From Burkholderiaceae bacterium (GTDB taxonomy: Bacteria > Pseudomonadota > Gammaproteobacteria > Burkholderiales > Burkholderiaceae_E), in contig JAMLIR010000001.1 of assembly GCA_023954045.1 (NCBI GenBank), positions 124,001 through 188,000 of the forward strand: a stretch of 64,000 nt of DNA. The letters are read 5' to 3'. Made by a program: the position numbers and the translations under genes. The notes under the pieces were generated by a model. It was given only the letters and a program-made list of their open reading frames with translations. It had not been told where the DNA came from and ran no database searches. Positions 49,794-59,363 of the stretch are shown piece after piece (the first letter of the stretch is position 1; each line of letters starts with the position of its first letter).

Positions 49794-50652
49794 CGAGACC
49801 TCCTGGCGGCTCGAAGCGGCTCTCGCGCACGAGGAGCCGGGTCGGGCCGGGCATGGCACGCGCGCGCACGCTGTGCCGCTCGTCGCCGGGATAGACCATC
49901 GTTCGCACGCCGCCGGCCTCGAACGACTCGGGCTCGATCACCGGCGGCGGGCGCCGCCGCGCTTCGTCGAGCACCGCGGCCACGCTGTCGTGCCGGCCGA
50001 CCTGCGCGAGGCTCATGATCTGCGCGGGCGCGAGCACGATCTCGCGGCGACGGTAGCGCTCGATCGCCTGGCGCGGCGTGAGCCACACGCTCTCGGTCGC
50101 CTCGTGGTCGTCGTGCCGCGCGTTCTGGCCCCCCGGCAGCGCAGCGACGAAGAAGCGCGCGTCGAAGCGCTTGTTCATCATCGCCGGCACCTTCGGCGTG
50201 ATCCAGCGCGTGAACGGCACCAGCGCCTCGCTGGCCAGCTCCAGCCCGAGCTCGGCGAGCAGCGCGCCGAACGCAAGCCCCTCGCGCGCGCGGCGCACCG
50301 CGCGCTCGGCGAGACCGGCGTCGGCGCCGCGCGCGAGCAGGACGCTGGCTTCCTCGAAGGTCTCGCGGCACGCGGCGACGAAGAAGCCGGCCGCGACCCG
50401 CGCGTCGAGCCCGGCCTCGCCGAGCCGCGCCTGCAGCGCCTCCGGCCGCGCGCCGGCGCGCCGCAGCAGCGCTTCGTCGCTGTCGGACTGGTCGAGCTTG
50501 CCCCCGGGAAAGACGTAGGCACCGCCCAGCACGTCCGAAGCTCCGTGCCGGCGCAGCATCAGCACTTCGGGGCCGCGGTCGCCGTCGCGCAGCAGCACGA
50601 CGGTGGCCGCCGGGCGCGGCGGGGTATCGACGGGACGGAAGAACGGTTCCAT
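49777..50652 (-). CDS. Nudix hydrolase
   Basis: 291-aa Nudix protein. The box is seen as FPGGKLDQSD...FFVAACRETFEEASVLL, with the invariant RE..EE intact, but a long insert separates the leading G from it. This fits the larger NUDT7/NUDT19-like group that acts on CoA and acyl-CoA diphosphates (its partner is a thioesterase-like MBL protein). Opens MEPFFRPVDTPPRPAATVVLLRDG. It overlaps the MBL gene by 17 bases. Confidence 0.85.
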   Translation of the reverse strand: MEPFFRPVDTPPRPAATVVLLRDGDRGPEVLMLRRHGASDVLGGAYVFPGGKLDQSDSDEALLRRAGARPEALQARLGEAGLDARVAAGFFVAACRETFEEASVLLARGADAGLAERAVRRAREGLAFGALLAELGLELASEALVPFTRWITPKVPAMMNKRFDARFFVAALPGGQNARHDDHEATESVWLTPRQAIERYRRREIVLAPAQIMSLAQVGRHDSVAAVLDEARRRPPPVIEPESFEAGGVRTMVYPGDERHSVRARAMPGPTRLLVRESRFEPPGGLDALFD

Positions 50653-50698
50653 GGGCGACCCGAATTCTGCCTGAACGCGCACCGACAGCCCGGTGGGC

Positions 50699-50967
50699 TA
50701 TCATCCGTCCTGGAACACGGACCATGAACGCGACGCCAACGAAACGCCAGCTCGACGCCGCCGCCCTGCCGGGCGCGGCGCGCACGCGCGCGCGCATCGC
50801 GTCCCCGGGACGCCAGATCGAGGCCGCCAGCCGCAACGGCTCGCCGGCCTTCGATCTCTGAGCCCGGCGATCCTCCGCACCGACCCACCCGCCCCTTACT
50901 GATCGCCGGGCCCACTCGAAGGGGCCCCGTTTCGACGCGCGCCGCCGGCGCGCACACAGGATTCGCC
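50699..50967 (+). promoter_or_regulatory. Long structured leader of the rnk gene
   Basis: A possible -10 TATCAT lies at 50699-50704, so the transcript would have a ~255-base leader before rnk at 50968. It contains a 45-codon frame (50724-50861) and a perfect 11-bp inverted repeat, GCCCGGCGATC (50862-50872) and GATCGCCGGGC (50901-50911) with a 28-base loop, directly after that frame's stop. The arrangement resembles a leader-peptide or stem-loop control region. No -35 is evident. Confidence 0.4.
50724..50861 (+). CDS. Possible 45-aa leader peptide upstream of rnk
   Basis: Reads MNATPTKRQLDAAALPGAAR and ends NGSPAFDL. It has an ATG after ACGGACC with no strong ribosome site. No family is recognised, and a chance frame in GC-rich DNA is quite possible. 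It is listed because its stop abuts the base of an 11-bp hairpin. Confidence 0.25.
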   Translation: MNATPTKRQLDAAALPGAARTRARIASPGRQIEAASRNGSPAFDL

Positions 50968-51378
50968 ATGAACCGTACCGCCCTCGCCCCGCGCGTGATC
51001 ACCGAACTCGACCACGTGCGCATCGACCGCCTGCTCTCGCGCGCGCAGCGCGCCGGCGACGACACGCTGCACGAACTTCTCGACGACGCCGACGTGGTGT
51101 CGCCCCGGCAGGTGCCCGCCGACGTCGTCACCATGTACACGCAGGTCCGCGTCGAAGACCCGCGCGACGGCACGCAGCGCAAGCTCGCCGTCTGCTATCC
51201 CGAGGACGCCGAGCCCGGCGCCGGCTTCGTATCGGTGCTCTCGCCGATCGGCACGGCGCTGCTCGGGCGCCGGCGCGGCGAGACAGTCGCCTGGACGACG
51301 CCGAACGGCGGCCTGCAGACGCTGCGGATCGTCGAGTTGCTGTTCCAGCCCGAGGCGAGCGGCGACTTCACGCTGTGA
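50968..51378 (+). CDS. rnk: Nucleoside diphosphate kinase regulator Rnk-like (GreA/GreB C-terminal family)
   Basis: 136-aa protein: helical N-terminus (VITELDHVRIDRLLSRA) and the Gre C-terminal domain (YTQVRVEDPRDGTQRKLAVCYPEDAEPGAGFVSVLSPIGTALLGRRRGETVAWTTPNGG). It lacks the long GreA/GreB coiled coil. Rnk proteins bind RNA polymerase and influence nucleotide pools. The start at ATG 50968 follows CAGGA. It converges on the LuxR gene. Confidence 0.9.
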   Translation: MNRTALAPRVITELDHVRIDRLLSRAQRAGDDTLHELLDDADVVSPRQVPADVVTMYTQVRVEDPRDGTQRKLAVCYPEDAEPGAGFVSVLSPIGTALLGRRRGETVAWTTPNGGLQTLRIVELLFQPEASGDFTL

Positions 51379-51447
51379 CGCCCGGGGACCGCGGATTGCG
51401 CCCCGACGTCGAGCGGCGCGGCGACGAGCGCGCGTGCGCCGCGCCGC

Positions 51448-52527
51448 TCAGCGGCCGAGCGCGCGCATCACCGCGCCGGTGCGGTTCTCCACGCCGAGCC
51501 TGCGATACATGTTCTGCAGGTGCTTGCCCACGGTGCGCGGGCTCACGCCGAGCAGCTGCGCGATGCACTCGTCGGTCTTGCCGGCGGCGAGCCAGCCGAG
51601 GATCTCGGTCTGCCGCGGCGTGAGCCGCTGCGGTGACGCGATCGCGCCGCTCGCAGATCGCTCGCGCTCGATCAGCACGGTGCACCCCGACGGACACGAG
51701 CGCGGCAGGCAGTGCAGCACCAGGCGCGCGCCGCTCGATTCGTCGACCAGCGACGCGCTGCGCCGGTCTTCGGGGCAGGCGGCCGCCTCGCTCACCTGCG
51801 CGCGCAGCCACTGCAGCACCGGGCCCGGCAACACCGGCCCGGGACGCTGCGACGGATGGCGGCGCGCGATCTCCGCGAGCCATGCGAGCGCCGGGCCCGA
51901 GGCGTCGACGATGCCGAAATCGCGGTCCAGCGTGATCGCAGCGATCCGGCCATCGCCCGCGATGCCGTGCAGCAGCCCGGCCGCGCAGTCCGAGCACGCG
52001 CTCGCCAGCGCCTGCCGGTAGAGCGCCGCGACCTGCGGGCGCACCGCCTCGAGCAGGCCGAGCTCGGCGTCGGAGAAATCGCGGCCCGCGCGGTTCAGCA
52101 CGATGCCCGACAGCCGGCCCGGCTCCCAGGCGAGCGGCAGCAGCAGCACGCGGTCCAGGCCCAGCGGCTCGTAGTACGCACCGAAGAGCTCGCTGCGCCT
52201 GAAGTCGGCGTCGGGGACGCAATCCGAGAGCCGGATCGCCCGCGCGTGCGGATGCCGCAGATGGTGCCGCACGAGCGGATGGCTGCCGAGCAAGCGGTCG
52301 AAGGCTGCGGAGTCGAAGCCCCCCGGCGGCTCGGGCGGCTGGGCCGACAGGAAGCGCCGCCCCGCCGCCAGGTCGCAGACGCTGAGCGTCGTGAACTCCG
52401 AGCGCACGATCCGCGCGAGCGTGCGCAGCAGCTCGGCCACCTGCTGCGACGACGGGCGCGCGCGTTCCCCAACGGTCCCGAGCAGGCGGGACGCGCGAGC
52501 GAGTTCACCCGGGCGCGACTGTCTCAC
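51448..52527 (-). CDS. LuxR-family transcriptional regulator
   Basis: 359-aa regulator. The C-terminal helix-turn-helix (about residues 293-355) has LTPRQTEILGWLAAGKTDECIAQLLGVSPRTVGKHLQNMYRRLGVENRTGAVMRAL, a clear LuxR/GerE signature. The N-terminal 280 residues look like a GAF-type sensor (FTTLSVCDLAAGRRFLSAQP, DRVLLLPLAWEPGRLSGIVLNRAGRDFSDAELGLLEAVRPQVAALY). Two Cys pairs (ACSDCAAG, LPRSCPSGC) stand out. GTG 52527 was chosen because GGAG lies 6 bases before it; GTG 52539 and TTG 52557 are in frame. It is divergent from the methyltransferase it may control. Confidence 0.88.
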   Translation of the reverse strand: MRQSRPGELARASRLLGTVGERARPSSQQVAELLRTLARIVRSEFTTLSVCDLAAGRRFLSAQPPEPPGGFDSAAFDRLLGSHPLVRHHLRHPHARAIRLSDCVPDADFRRSELFGAYYEPLGLDRVLLLPLAWEPGRLSGIVLNRAGRDFSDAELGLLEAVRPQVAALYRQALASACSDCAAGLLHGIAGDGRIAAITLDRDFGIVDASGPALAWLAEIARRHPSQRPGPVLPGPVLQWLRAQVSEAAACPEDRRSASLVDESSGARLVLHCLPRSCPSGCTVLIERERSASGAIASPQRLTPRQTEILGWLAAGKTDECIAQLLGVSPRTVGKHLQNMYRRLGVENRTGAVMRALGR

Positions 52528-52586
52528 GGTGCGCTCCACCAGGCGGCGCCTACGCAAGGATGCGTATTTACCCCCGGCCGGCGGAA

Positions 52587-52601
52587 GCGGAAATTATCCG
52601 C
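52587..52601. promoter_or_regulatory. Palindrome between the divergent LuxR and methyltransferase genes
   Basis: GCGGA, AATTA, TCCGC: a symmetrical 15-base site with an AT-rich centre in the 147-bp intergenic region. Suitable size and place for a dimeric regulator such as the adjacent LuxR protein (inference). Confidence 0.35.
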
Positions 52602-52674
52602 GCCCGTGCCCGCGCGCGCCATCCGCAGCGCAGCGAACGGTTCGATCCGCACTGTCCGACCCGAGGAGGCGACC

Positions 52675-53733
52675 ATGGCTGTCGACGAAGCGAAGCTGAA
52701 TGCCCTGGTGGGCAGGATCGTCGAGGAGTTCGGCGCGATCGCGAACGCGCCGCTGGTGGTGCTGGGCGACCGGCTCGGCCTGTTCAGGAAGATGGCCGGC
52801 GCCGGGCCGATGGACGCCGAGGCGGTGTCCGATGCCAGCGGCGTCCGCCTTCGCTATGCGCAGGAGTGGCTGAACGCGATGGCCGCGAGCGGCTACGTCG
52901 ACTACGACGCGAAATCCGGCCGCTACCGCCTGTCCGACGAGGCCGCGATGGTGTTCGTCGACGAGGACAGCCCGGCATTCCTGGCCGGGGGCTTCGAGGT
53001 GCTGGGCGCGCTGTACCAGGACCTCGACAAGGTCCAGCGCGCGTTCACCACCGGAACCGGCCTCGGATGGCACGAACACCACCCGATGCTGTTCTCGGGC
53101 ACCGAGCGCTTCTTCCGCGCCGGCTACAACACGCACCTGGTGCCCGAGTGGATTCCCGCGCTCGAGGGAGTCGACGCGAAGCTGCGCAAGGGCGCACGGG
53201 TCGCCGACGTCGGCTGCGGGTTCGGCGCCTCGACGATCGTGATGGCCAGGGCCTATCCCGCCTCGCGCTTCGTCGGCTTCGACTACCACCCGCTGTCGAT
53301 CGAGACCGCCCGCCGCAAGGCGGCCGAGGCCGGCGTCGCGGACCGCGTCGAGTTCCAGGTCGCCGGGGCCAAGGACTATCCCGGGACCGGTTACGACATG
53401 GTGGCCTTCTTCGACTGCCTGCACGACATGGGCGACCCGGTCGGCGCCGGCCGGCACGTGCGGGAGACGCTGGCGCCCGACGGGGCCTGGATGCTGGTCG
53501 AACCGTTCGCCGGCGACACGGTCGCCGAAAACCTCAATCCGGTCGGCCGCGTCTATTACGCGGCTTCCACGATGGTCTGCACGCCGTGCTCGCTGTCGCA
53601 GGAGGTGGGCCTGGGACTGGGCGCGCAGGCCGGCGAGCGCCGGCTGCGCAAGGTCGCCGAGGCGGCAGGGTTCGGGAGCTTCCGTCGCGCGACGCAGACG
53701 CCGTTCAACCTGATTTTCGAGGCCCGCGCCTGA
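52675..53733 (+). CDS. Class I SAM-dependent methyltransferase with N-terminal winged helix
   Basis: 352-aa protein. The N-terminal ~85 residues form a winged-helix dimerisation region (RLGLFRKMAGAGPMDAEAVSDASGVRLRYAQEWLNAMAASGYVDYDAKSGRYRLSDEA). The SAM site is VADVGCGFGASTIVMARAYP followed by GFDYHPLSIETARRKA. YDMVAFFDCLHDMGDP is motif IV. Members of this Rv2258c-like group methylate small molecules of unknown identity. It stands before the SQR-like gene and ends in a strong hairpin, so it is probably transcribed separately. Confidence 0.88.
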   Translation: MAVDEAKLNALVGRIVEEFGAIANAPLVVLGDRLGLFRKMAGAGPMDAEAVSDASGVRLRYAQEWLNAMAASGYVDYDAKSGRYRLSDEAAMVFVDEDSPAFLAGGFEVLGALYQDLDKVQRAFTTGTGLGWHEHHPMLFSGTERFFRAGYNTHLVPEWIPALEGVDAKLRKGARVADVGCGFGASTIVMARAYPASRFVGFDYHPLSIETARRKAAEAGVADRVEFQVAGAKDYPGTGYDMVAFFDCLHDMGDPVGAGRHVRETLAPDGAWMLVEPFAGDTVAENLNPVGRVYYAASTMVCTPCSLSQEVGLGLGAQAGERRLRKVAEAAGFGSFRRATQTPFNLIFEARA

Positions 53734-53746
53734 GCAGCGTTTCCCG

Positions 53747-53771
53747 TCCCGGCACGGCGAGCGTGCCGGGA
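53747..53771 (+). terminator. Hairpin after the methyltransferase gene
   Basis: TCCCGGCACG (53747-53756), loop GCGAG, CGTGCCGGGA (53762-53771): a perfect 10-bp stem 14 bases after the stop, without a U-tract. It probably insulates the following sigma-54 promoter. Confidence 0.6.
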
Positions 53772-53859
53772 TCCGCAATGGCGCAGGGCCGACCGCCCTC
53801 CTCGAAGGTCCCGCGGCACGCCGCGACGCGGCAGCCGACCGCGCGGCAGCCACGTGCAT

Positions 53860-53875
53860 TGGCACGAAAAGTGCG
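53860..53875 (+). promoter_or_regulatory. Sigma-54 (-24/-12) promoter of the SQR-like gene
   Basis: TGGCACG-AAAA-GTGCG: GG at 53861-53862 and GC at 53873-53874 are separated by 10 bases, the invariant spacing of RpoN promoters. The element matches TGGCAYR-N4-TTGCW at all but the first T of TTGC and the last position. The start site would be near 53886, 32 bases before the ATG. A sigma-54 activator gene lies directly downstream of this gene. Confidence 0.7.
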
Positions 53876-53917
53876 TGTCCCGTGGCGGCCCGGACCAAAC
53901 CAGAGGAGAACGAACAC

Positions 53918-55213
53918 ATGGCCCACATCGTCATCGTCGGCGCGAGCACCGGCGGGATGCCCGCCGCGTACGAGATCCGCGACACGCTCGGCTCCGGACA
54001 CCGGATCACGGTCGTCAATCCGTCGGAGACCTTCAGCTTCGTGCCGTCGAACCCGTGGATCGCGGTGGGCTGGCGCAAGCGCAGCGACACCTGCTTCCCG
54101 ATCGCGCCATACCTGAAGAAGCGCGACATCGACTTCATCGCGCAGGCGGTCACCGAAATCCAGCCCGACGCGAACAAGGTCGTGCTGGCCGACGGCCAGC
54201 AGCTGTCCTACGACTACCTGGTGATCGCGACCGGCCCGAAGCTCGCATTCGACGAGATCGAAGGCTTCGGCCCCGAAGGCAACACCGAGTCGATCTGCAC
54301 GATCGACCACGCCGAGAAGGCGTACGCGAGCTGGCAGCGTTTCATCGCCGACCCGGGACCGATCGTCGTCGGCGCGACGCAGGGCGCCTCGTGCTTCGGC
54401 CCGGCCTACGAGTTCGCGTTCATCATGGACTCCGACCTGCGCAAGCGGCGCCTGCGCAGCAAGGTGCCGATGACCTTCGTGACCTCGGAGCCGTACATCG
54501 GCCACCTCGGGCTGGGCGGGGTCGGCGACTCGAAGACGATGCTCGAGTCGGAGCTGCGCCAGCACCACGTGAAGTGGATCTGCAACGCCAAGGTCGTTCG
54601 AGTCGAGCCCGGCAAGATGGTCGTCGCCGAGCACAACGAGAAGGGCGAGGTCGTCAGGGAGCACGAACTGCCGTTCAGGTACTCGATGATGATCCCGGCG
54701 TTCAAGGGCGTCGACGCGGTCGCGAAGGTCGGCGACAAGCTGGTGAATCCGCGCGGCTTCGTGAAGGTCGACGAGTTCCAGCGCAACCCGGCATGGAAGA
54801 ACATCTACTCGGTGGGCGTGTGCATCGCGATTCCGCCGGTCGAGGCCACGCCGGTGCCGACCGGTACGCCGAAGACCGGCTACATGATCGAGTCGATGGT
54901 GACCGCGGTCGCGCACAACATCCGCGACGACCTCGCCGGAAAGCCGGTCTCCGAGAAAGGCACCTGGAACGCGATCTGCCTGGCCGACATGGGAGACACC
55001 GGCGTCGCGTTCGTCGCGATCCCGCAGATCCCGCCGCGCAACGTCGCGTGGATGAAGAAGGGCAAGTGGGTGCACCTGGGCAAGGTCGCGTTCGAGAAGT
55101 ACTTCCTGCGGAAGATGAAGAAGGGGTCGTCCGACCCGATCTACGAGAAGTACGTGCTCAAGGCGCTGGGCATCACCCGGCTGCAGGACGAGTCGAAGCC
55201 GAAGGCCGGCTGA
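53918..55213 (+). CDS. Sulfide:quinone oxidoreductase-like FAD protein
   Basis: 431-aa flavoprotein. FAD motif IVGASTGGMPAAYEIRD (residues 6-22, with S-T-G-G replacing the usual G-x-G). Three cysteines match the SQR catalytic set: Cys127 (ESICTIDHA), Cys159 (GATQGASCFGPAYEF) and Cys302 (YSVGVCIAIPPVEATPVPTGTPKTGYMIESM). Two further Cys at 59 and 222 are present. SQR oxidises sulfide to polysulfide and reduces quinone at the inner membrane face; the C-terminal LRKMKKGSSDPIYEKYVLKALGI is the amphipathic part that would touch the membrane. Upstream is a -24/-12 promoter. Confidence 0.85.
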   Translation: MAHIVIVGASTGGMPAAYEIRDTLGSGHRITVVNPSETFSFVPSNPWIAVGWRKRSDTCFPIAPYLKKRDIDFIAQAVTEIQPDANKVVLADGQQLSYDYLVIATGPKLAFDEIEGFGPEGNTESICTIDHAEKAYASWQRFIADPGPIVVGATQGASCFGPAYEFAFIMDSDLRKRRLRSKVPMTFVTSEPYIGHLGLGGVGDSKTMLESELRQHHVKWICNAKVVRVEPGKMVVAEHNEKGEVVREHELPFRYSMMIPAFKGVDAVAKVGDKLVNPRGFVKVDEFQRNPAWKNIYSVGVCIAIPPVEATPVPTGTPKTGYMIESMVTAVAHNIRDDLAGKPVSEKGTWNAICLADMGDTGVAFVAIPQIPPRNVAWMKKGKWVHLGKVAFEKYFLRKMKKGSSDPIYEKYVLKALGITRLQDESKPKAG

Positions 55214-55221
55214 GACCCCGC

Positions 55222-55239
55222 CCCTCGCAGCTGCGGGGG
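55222..55239 (+). terminator. Hairpin after the SQR-like gene
   Basis: CCCTCGC (55222-55228), loop AGCT, GCGGGGG (55233-55239): a 7-bp stem with one G-U pair, 9 bases after the stop. It separates the SQR-like transcript from the activator gene. Confidence 0.5.
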
Positions 55240-55270
55240 CCACCTCCGCCGGGCGCCGCCGGCACCGGCG

Positions 55271-55302
55271 TGTCATGACAAAGCCGGTACACTGTCATGA
55301 CA
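55271..55302. promoter_or_regulatory. Two TGTCATGACA palindromes 22 bp apart
   Basis: The same perfect 10-bp palindrome occurs at 55271-55280 and 55293-55302, 22 bp centre to centre (two helical turns). The second ends 4 bases before the ATG of the sigma-54 activator gene. Binding there would block or control that gene, so autoregulation by a dimer pair is likely; an upstream activating role for a divergent or nearby sigma-54 promoter is possible. Confidence 0.65.
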
Positions 55303-55306
55303 CGTC

Positions 55307-56671
<1,365 letters not shown>

Positions 56672-56777
56672 TCCGCGCAATGCATTCGATGGAATAAACC
56701 CAGCGCGTCGACCGTCTCGGGTGGGTGGGACGCGGCCGCGCCCGGCGTCCGGTCCCCACAGGAGGAGGACGACGACG

Positions 56778-58007
56778 ATGAGAAAGAGAGACTTCCTGGC
56801 CGGAGCCGGCGGATCGCTGGCCGCCGGCGCGCTCGGCGCAATCGCGCCGGGCCTCGCGCGGGCGGCGGCACCCTGGCAGCCAGGCGAGCTGGCGGAGGGC
56901 ACGATCGACTCGGCGACGCTCGAGGCGCTGCCGGGCAAGGTGCCGTTGATCAAGCGCAGCTATCGGCCGACCAACTACGAAACCCCGATCGACTACCTGC
57001 GCACGGCGATCACGCCGAACAACGCGTTCTTCGTGCGCTGGCACCTTTCGGGCATTCCCGCGGTCAAGCTGCATGACTGGCGGCTCAAGGTCGGCGGAGA
57101 GGCGGCCGGCAAGGCGCTCGAGTTCGACATGGCCACGCTGCGGCGCGAGTTCGAGCAGGTCGAGCTGGTCGCGGTCTGCCAGTGCTCGGGCAACCGGCGC
57201 GGCATGTTCCAGCCGCACGTCGCGGGCGTCGAATGGGGCGTGGGCGCGATGGGCAACGCGCGCTGGACCGGCGTGAGGCTGCGCGACGTCCTCGACAAGG
57301 CGGGCGTGAAAGCCGGCGCGATCGAAGTCGCCTTCAACGGGGCCGACGGCGGCGTGTTTCCGGCCACGCCCGACTTCGTCAAGAGCATCCCGGTCGACAA
57401 GGCGCGCGACGAGCACACGATGATCGCCTTCGAGATGAACGGCAAGCCGCTGCCGGCCGCCAACGGCTTCCCCGCGCGGCTGATCGTTCCGGGCTGGACC
57501 GGCACCTACTGGATGAAGCAGCTCACCGACCTCGACATCCGCACCAAGCCCCAGGGCGGGTTCTGGATGAACCCGGCCTATCGGGTGCCGGCCGGCCGCT
57601 TCCCGCACGCCGACGCCTTCGCGACCCAGGCGACGCCGGCGAACACGCCGATCACCGACATCGTCGTCAATTCACTGGTCACGTCGATCCACGACGGCGA
57701 GCGGGTCCGCCGCGGGCAGACGGTCGAGGTCGCCGGCATCGCATGGGACGGCGGCCGCGGCATCCGCGACGTGCAGGTGTCGACCGACGCCGGGCGCAGC
57801 TGGCAGCCGGCGAAGCTGGGACACGACTACGGCCCCTATTCGTTCCGCCAGTACAGCTACCGGTTCCGCCCGGAGAAGGAAGGTGTCCACCTGGTGATGG
57901 TCAAGGCGACCAACGCGCGCGGCGACACGCAGACGATGAACCTGGTGCACAACCCGGCCGGCTACCACCACAACGTGGTGGAGCGCATCCAGGTCGAAGT
58001 GGTCTGA
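56778..58007 (+). CDS. sorA: Molybdenum sulfite dehydrogenase catalytic subunit (SorA-like)
   Basis: 409-aa sulfite-oxidase-family protein. A leader MRKRDFLAGAGGSLAAGALG resembles a Tat signal with Lys-Arg in place of Arg-Arg. The Mo-binding Cys136 is in VAVCQCSGNRRG; PGWTGTYWMKQL and the C-terminal dimerisation domain (VEVAGIAWDGGRGIRDVQVSTDAGRSW) are typical. It oxidises sulfite to sulfate in the periplasm, passing electrons to the cytochrome c encoded 10 bases downstream. The ribosome site AGGAGGAGG precedes ATG 56778. Confidence 0.92.
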   Translation: MRKRDFLAGAGGSLAAGALGAIAPGLARAAAPWQPGELAEGTIDSATLEALPGKVPLIKRSYRPTNYETPIDYLRTAITPNNAFFVRWHLSGIPAVKLHDWRLKVGGEAAGKALEFDMATLRREFEQVELVAVCQCSGNRRGMFQPHVAGVEWGVGAMGNARWTGVRLRDVLDKAGVKAGAIEVAFNGADGGVFPATPDFVKSIPVDKARDEHTMIAFEMNGKPLPAANGFPARLIVPGWTGTYWMKQLTDLDIRTKPQGGFWMNPAYRVPAGRFPHADAFATQATPANTPITDIVVNSLVTSIHDGERVRRGQTVEVAGIAWDGGRGIRDVQVSTDAGRSWQPAKLGHDYGPYSFRQYSYRFRPEKEGVHLVMVKATNARGDTQTMNLVHNPAGYHHNVVERIQVEVV

Positions 58008-58017
58008 GGAGGCTGCC

Positions 58018-58302
58018 ATGATGCGAACCCTGATCGCGGCAGCCCTCGCCGCTTCCTGCGCCACCGGCTGGGCGGCCGAGGCGCAGTTCAAGCTGAAAGA
58101 CGCGCCCGGCGTGCAGCAGGTCTACACGAACTGCATGTCCTGCCACAGCGTGGACTACATCCAGCTCAACTCGCCGTTCCTCGACCACAAGGGTTGGGAG
58201 GCCGAGGTCGCGAAGATGATGAAGGCCTACGGAGCCCCGGTGAAGGCCGAGGACGTGCCGGCGATCGTCGACTACCTCGCCAGGAACTACGGCAAGCAGT
58301 AG
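58018..58302 (+). CDS. sorB: Sulfite dehydrogenase cytochrome c subunit (SorB-like)
   Basis: 94-aa precursor with a signal peptide (residues 1-20) and a single c-heme motif Cys39-x-x-Cys42-His43 (NCMSCHSVDYI). Met67 or Met68 (VAKMMKAYG) is the likely distal ligand. SorB takes electrons from the Mo subunit and passes them to the respiratory chain. It is coupled to sorA with a 10-base gap and AGGAGG before the ATG, and is followed by a bulged hairpin. Confidence 0.9.
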   Translation: MMRTLIAAALAASCATGWAAEAQFKLKDAPGVQQVYTNCMSCHSVDYIQLNSPFLDHKGWEAEVAKMMKAYGAPVKAEDVPAIVDYLARNYGKQ

Positions 58303-58318
58303 CGTCGGGCGGCGGCCC

Positions 58319-58343
58319 GGGCGTCGCGCGAATGCGCGCGCCC
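58319..58343. terminator. Bidirectional hairpin between sorB and the PfkB gene
   Basis: GGGCG, bulged T, CGCGC, loop GAAT, GCGCGCGCCC: a 10-bp stem with one bulge, 16 bases after sorB and 4 bases before the stop of the convergent kinase gene. Confidence 0.55.
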
Positions 58344-58347
58344 GCGG

Positions 58348-59298
58348 TCAGCCGGCCTGCAGCGCGCGCACGTCGACCTGCCGCGCAAGACGCGTCGTGT
58401 CCTCCGGGAACGCGAGCCGCGTGCCCGGCGCCAGCAACGCCGCGGTCCCGCCGGCGATCCCGTGGCGGAACGCGTCCTCGAGCGAGCCGCCCGACGCGAG
58501 GCGCCAGAGCATCGCGGCGACGAAGCTGTCGCCGGCCCCGACCGTGCTGGCGATCTCGACCTGAAGCGCCGGGGCGCGCAACACCGAGTCGCGGGTGGCC
58601 AGCAGCGCGCCGCGATGACCCAGCGACAATGCGACGACCTCGGCCCTGCCGGAGCGCACGAGATCCCGTGCCGCGCGCGCCCAGTCGGCCTCCGCTTCGA
58701 GCGCGTCCCCGGTGAGCTCGCGAAGCTCGCGCAGGTTCGGCTTGGCCAGGTAGACGCCTTCGTCGAGTGCCGCCGCGAGCGGCGGCCCGGACGTGTCCAG
58801 CACCATGCGGGCGCCCCGGTCGCGCGCCGCGCGCGCGAGACGCGCGAAGAAGTCCTCCGGAACGCCGCCAGGCAGGCTGCCGCTGCCGACGACCCAGGCC
58901 GGCGCCTCGGTCAGCGACGCGACGCCGTCGATGCAGGCCTGCCACTCGCCGGGCGCCAGTTGCGGGCCGGGCAGCACGAACCGGTACTCGCGGCCGCTCG
59001 CGTGCTCGATCACGGTGAAGCTCTCGCGGGTCTCGCCAGCGATGCCGATCGTGATGCTCGGCACCCCCTCGCGGTCGAGCAACTCGCGCAGCAACCGGCC
59101 CAGGTTCGGACCGGCCGGATACAGCGCGGTGCACCGGGCGCCGAACCGCGTGAGCACGCGCGCGACGTTGATCCCGCCGCCGCCAGGATCGCGCCGCACG
59201 TCGGTGCAGCGCAGCTTGTGCTCCGTCGTCACGACCTGCGTCACGGCCGACACGTCGATCGCGGGGTTCGGCGTCACCGTCAGGATGGCGTTGCTCAC
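58348..59298 (-). CDS. PfkB-family sugar kinase, 1-phosphofructokinase type
   Basis: 316-aa ribokinase-fold enzyme opening ILTVTPNPAIDVSAVTQ, with DPGGGGINVARVLTRFGA (substrate site), PGPQLAPGE, SGSLPGGVPEDFFARLA and the anion hole/catalytic Asp in TVGAGDSFVAAMLW. This matches the FruK/PfkB (LacC) subgroup acting on fructose 1-phosphate, fructose 6-phosphate or tagatose 6-phosphate. No PTS genes are near, so 6-phosphofructokinase-2 activity is as likely as FruK. The upstream region shares an AT-rich site with mutS. Confidence 0.88.
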   Translation of the reverse strand: MSNAILTVTPNPAIDVSAVTQVVTTEHKLRCTDVRRDPGGGGINVARVLTRFGARCTALYPAGPNLGRLLRELLDREGVPSITIGIAGETRESFTVIEHASGREYRFVLPGPQLAPGEWQACIDGVASLTEAPAWVVGSGSLPGGVPEDFFARLARAARDRGARMVLDTSGPPLAAALDEGVYLAKPNLRELRELTGDALEAEADWARAARDLVRSGRAEVVALSLGHRGALLATRDSVLRAPALQVEIASTVGAGDSFVAAMLWRLASGGSLEDAFRHGIAGGTAALLAPGTRLAFPEDTTRLARQVDVRALQAG

Positions 59299-59363
59299 GG
59301 CATCACCACGGCCGCTTCGGCCAGGCGGGCCGCCGGCCGGCGCTCCATACCTGAAGTATCTTC

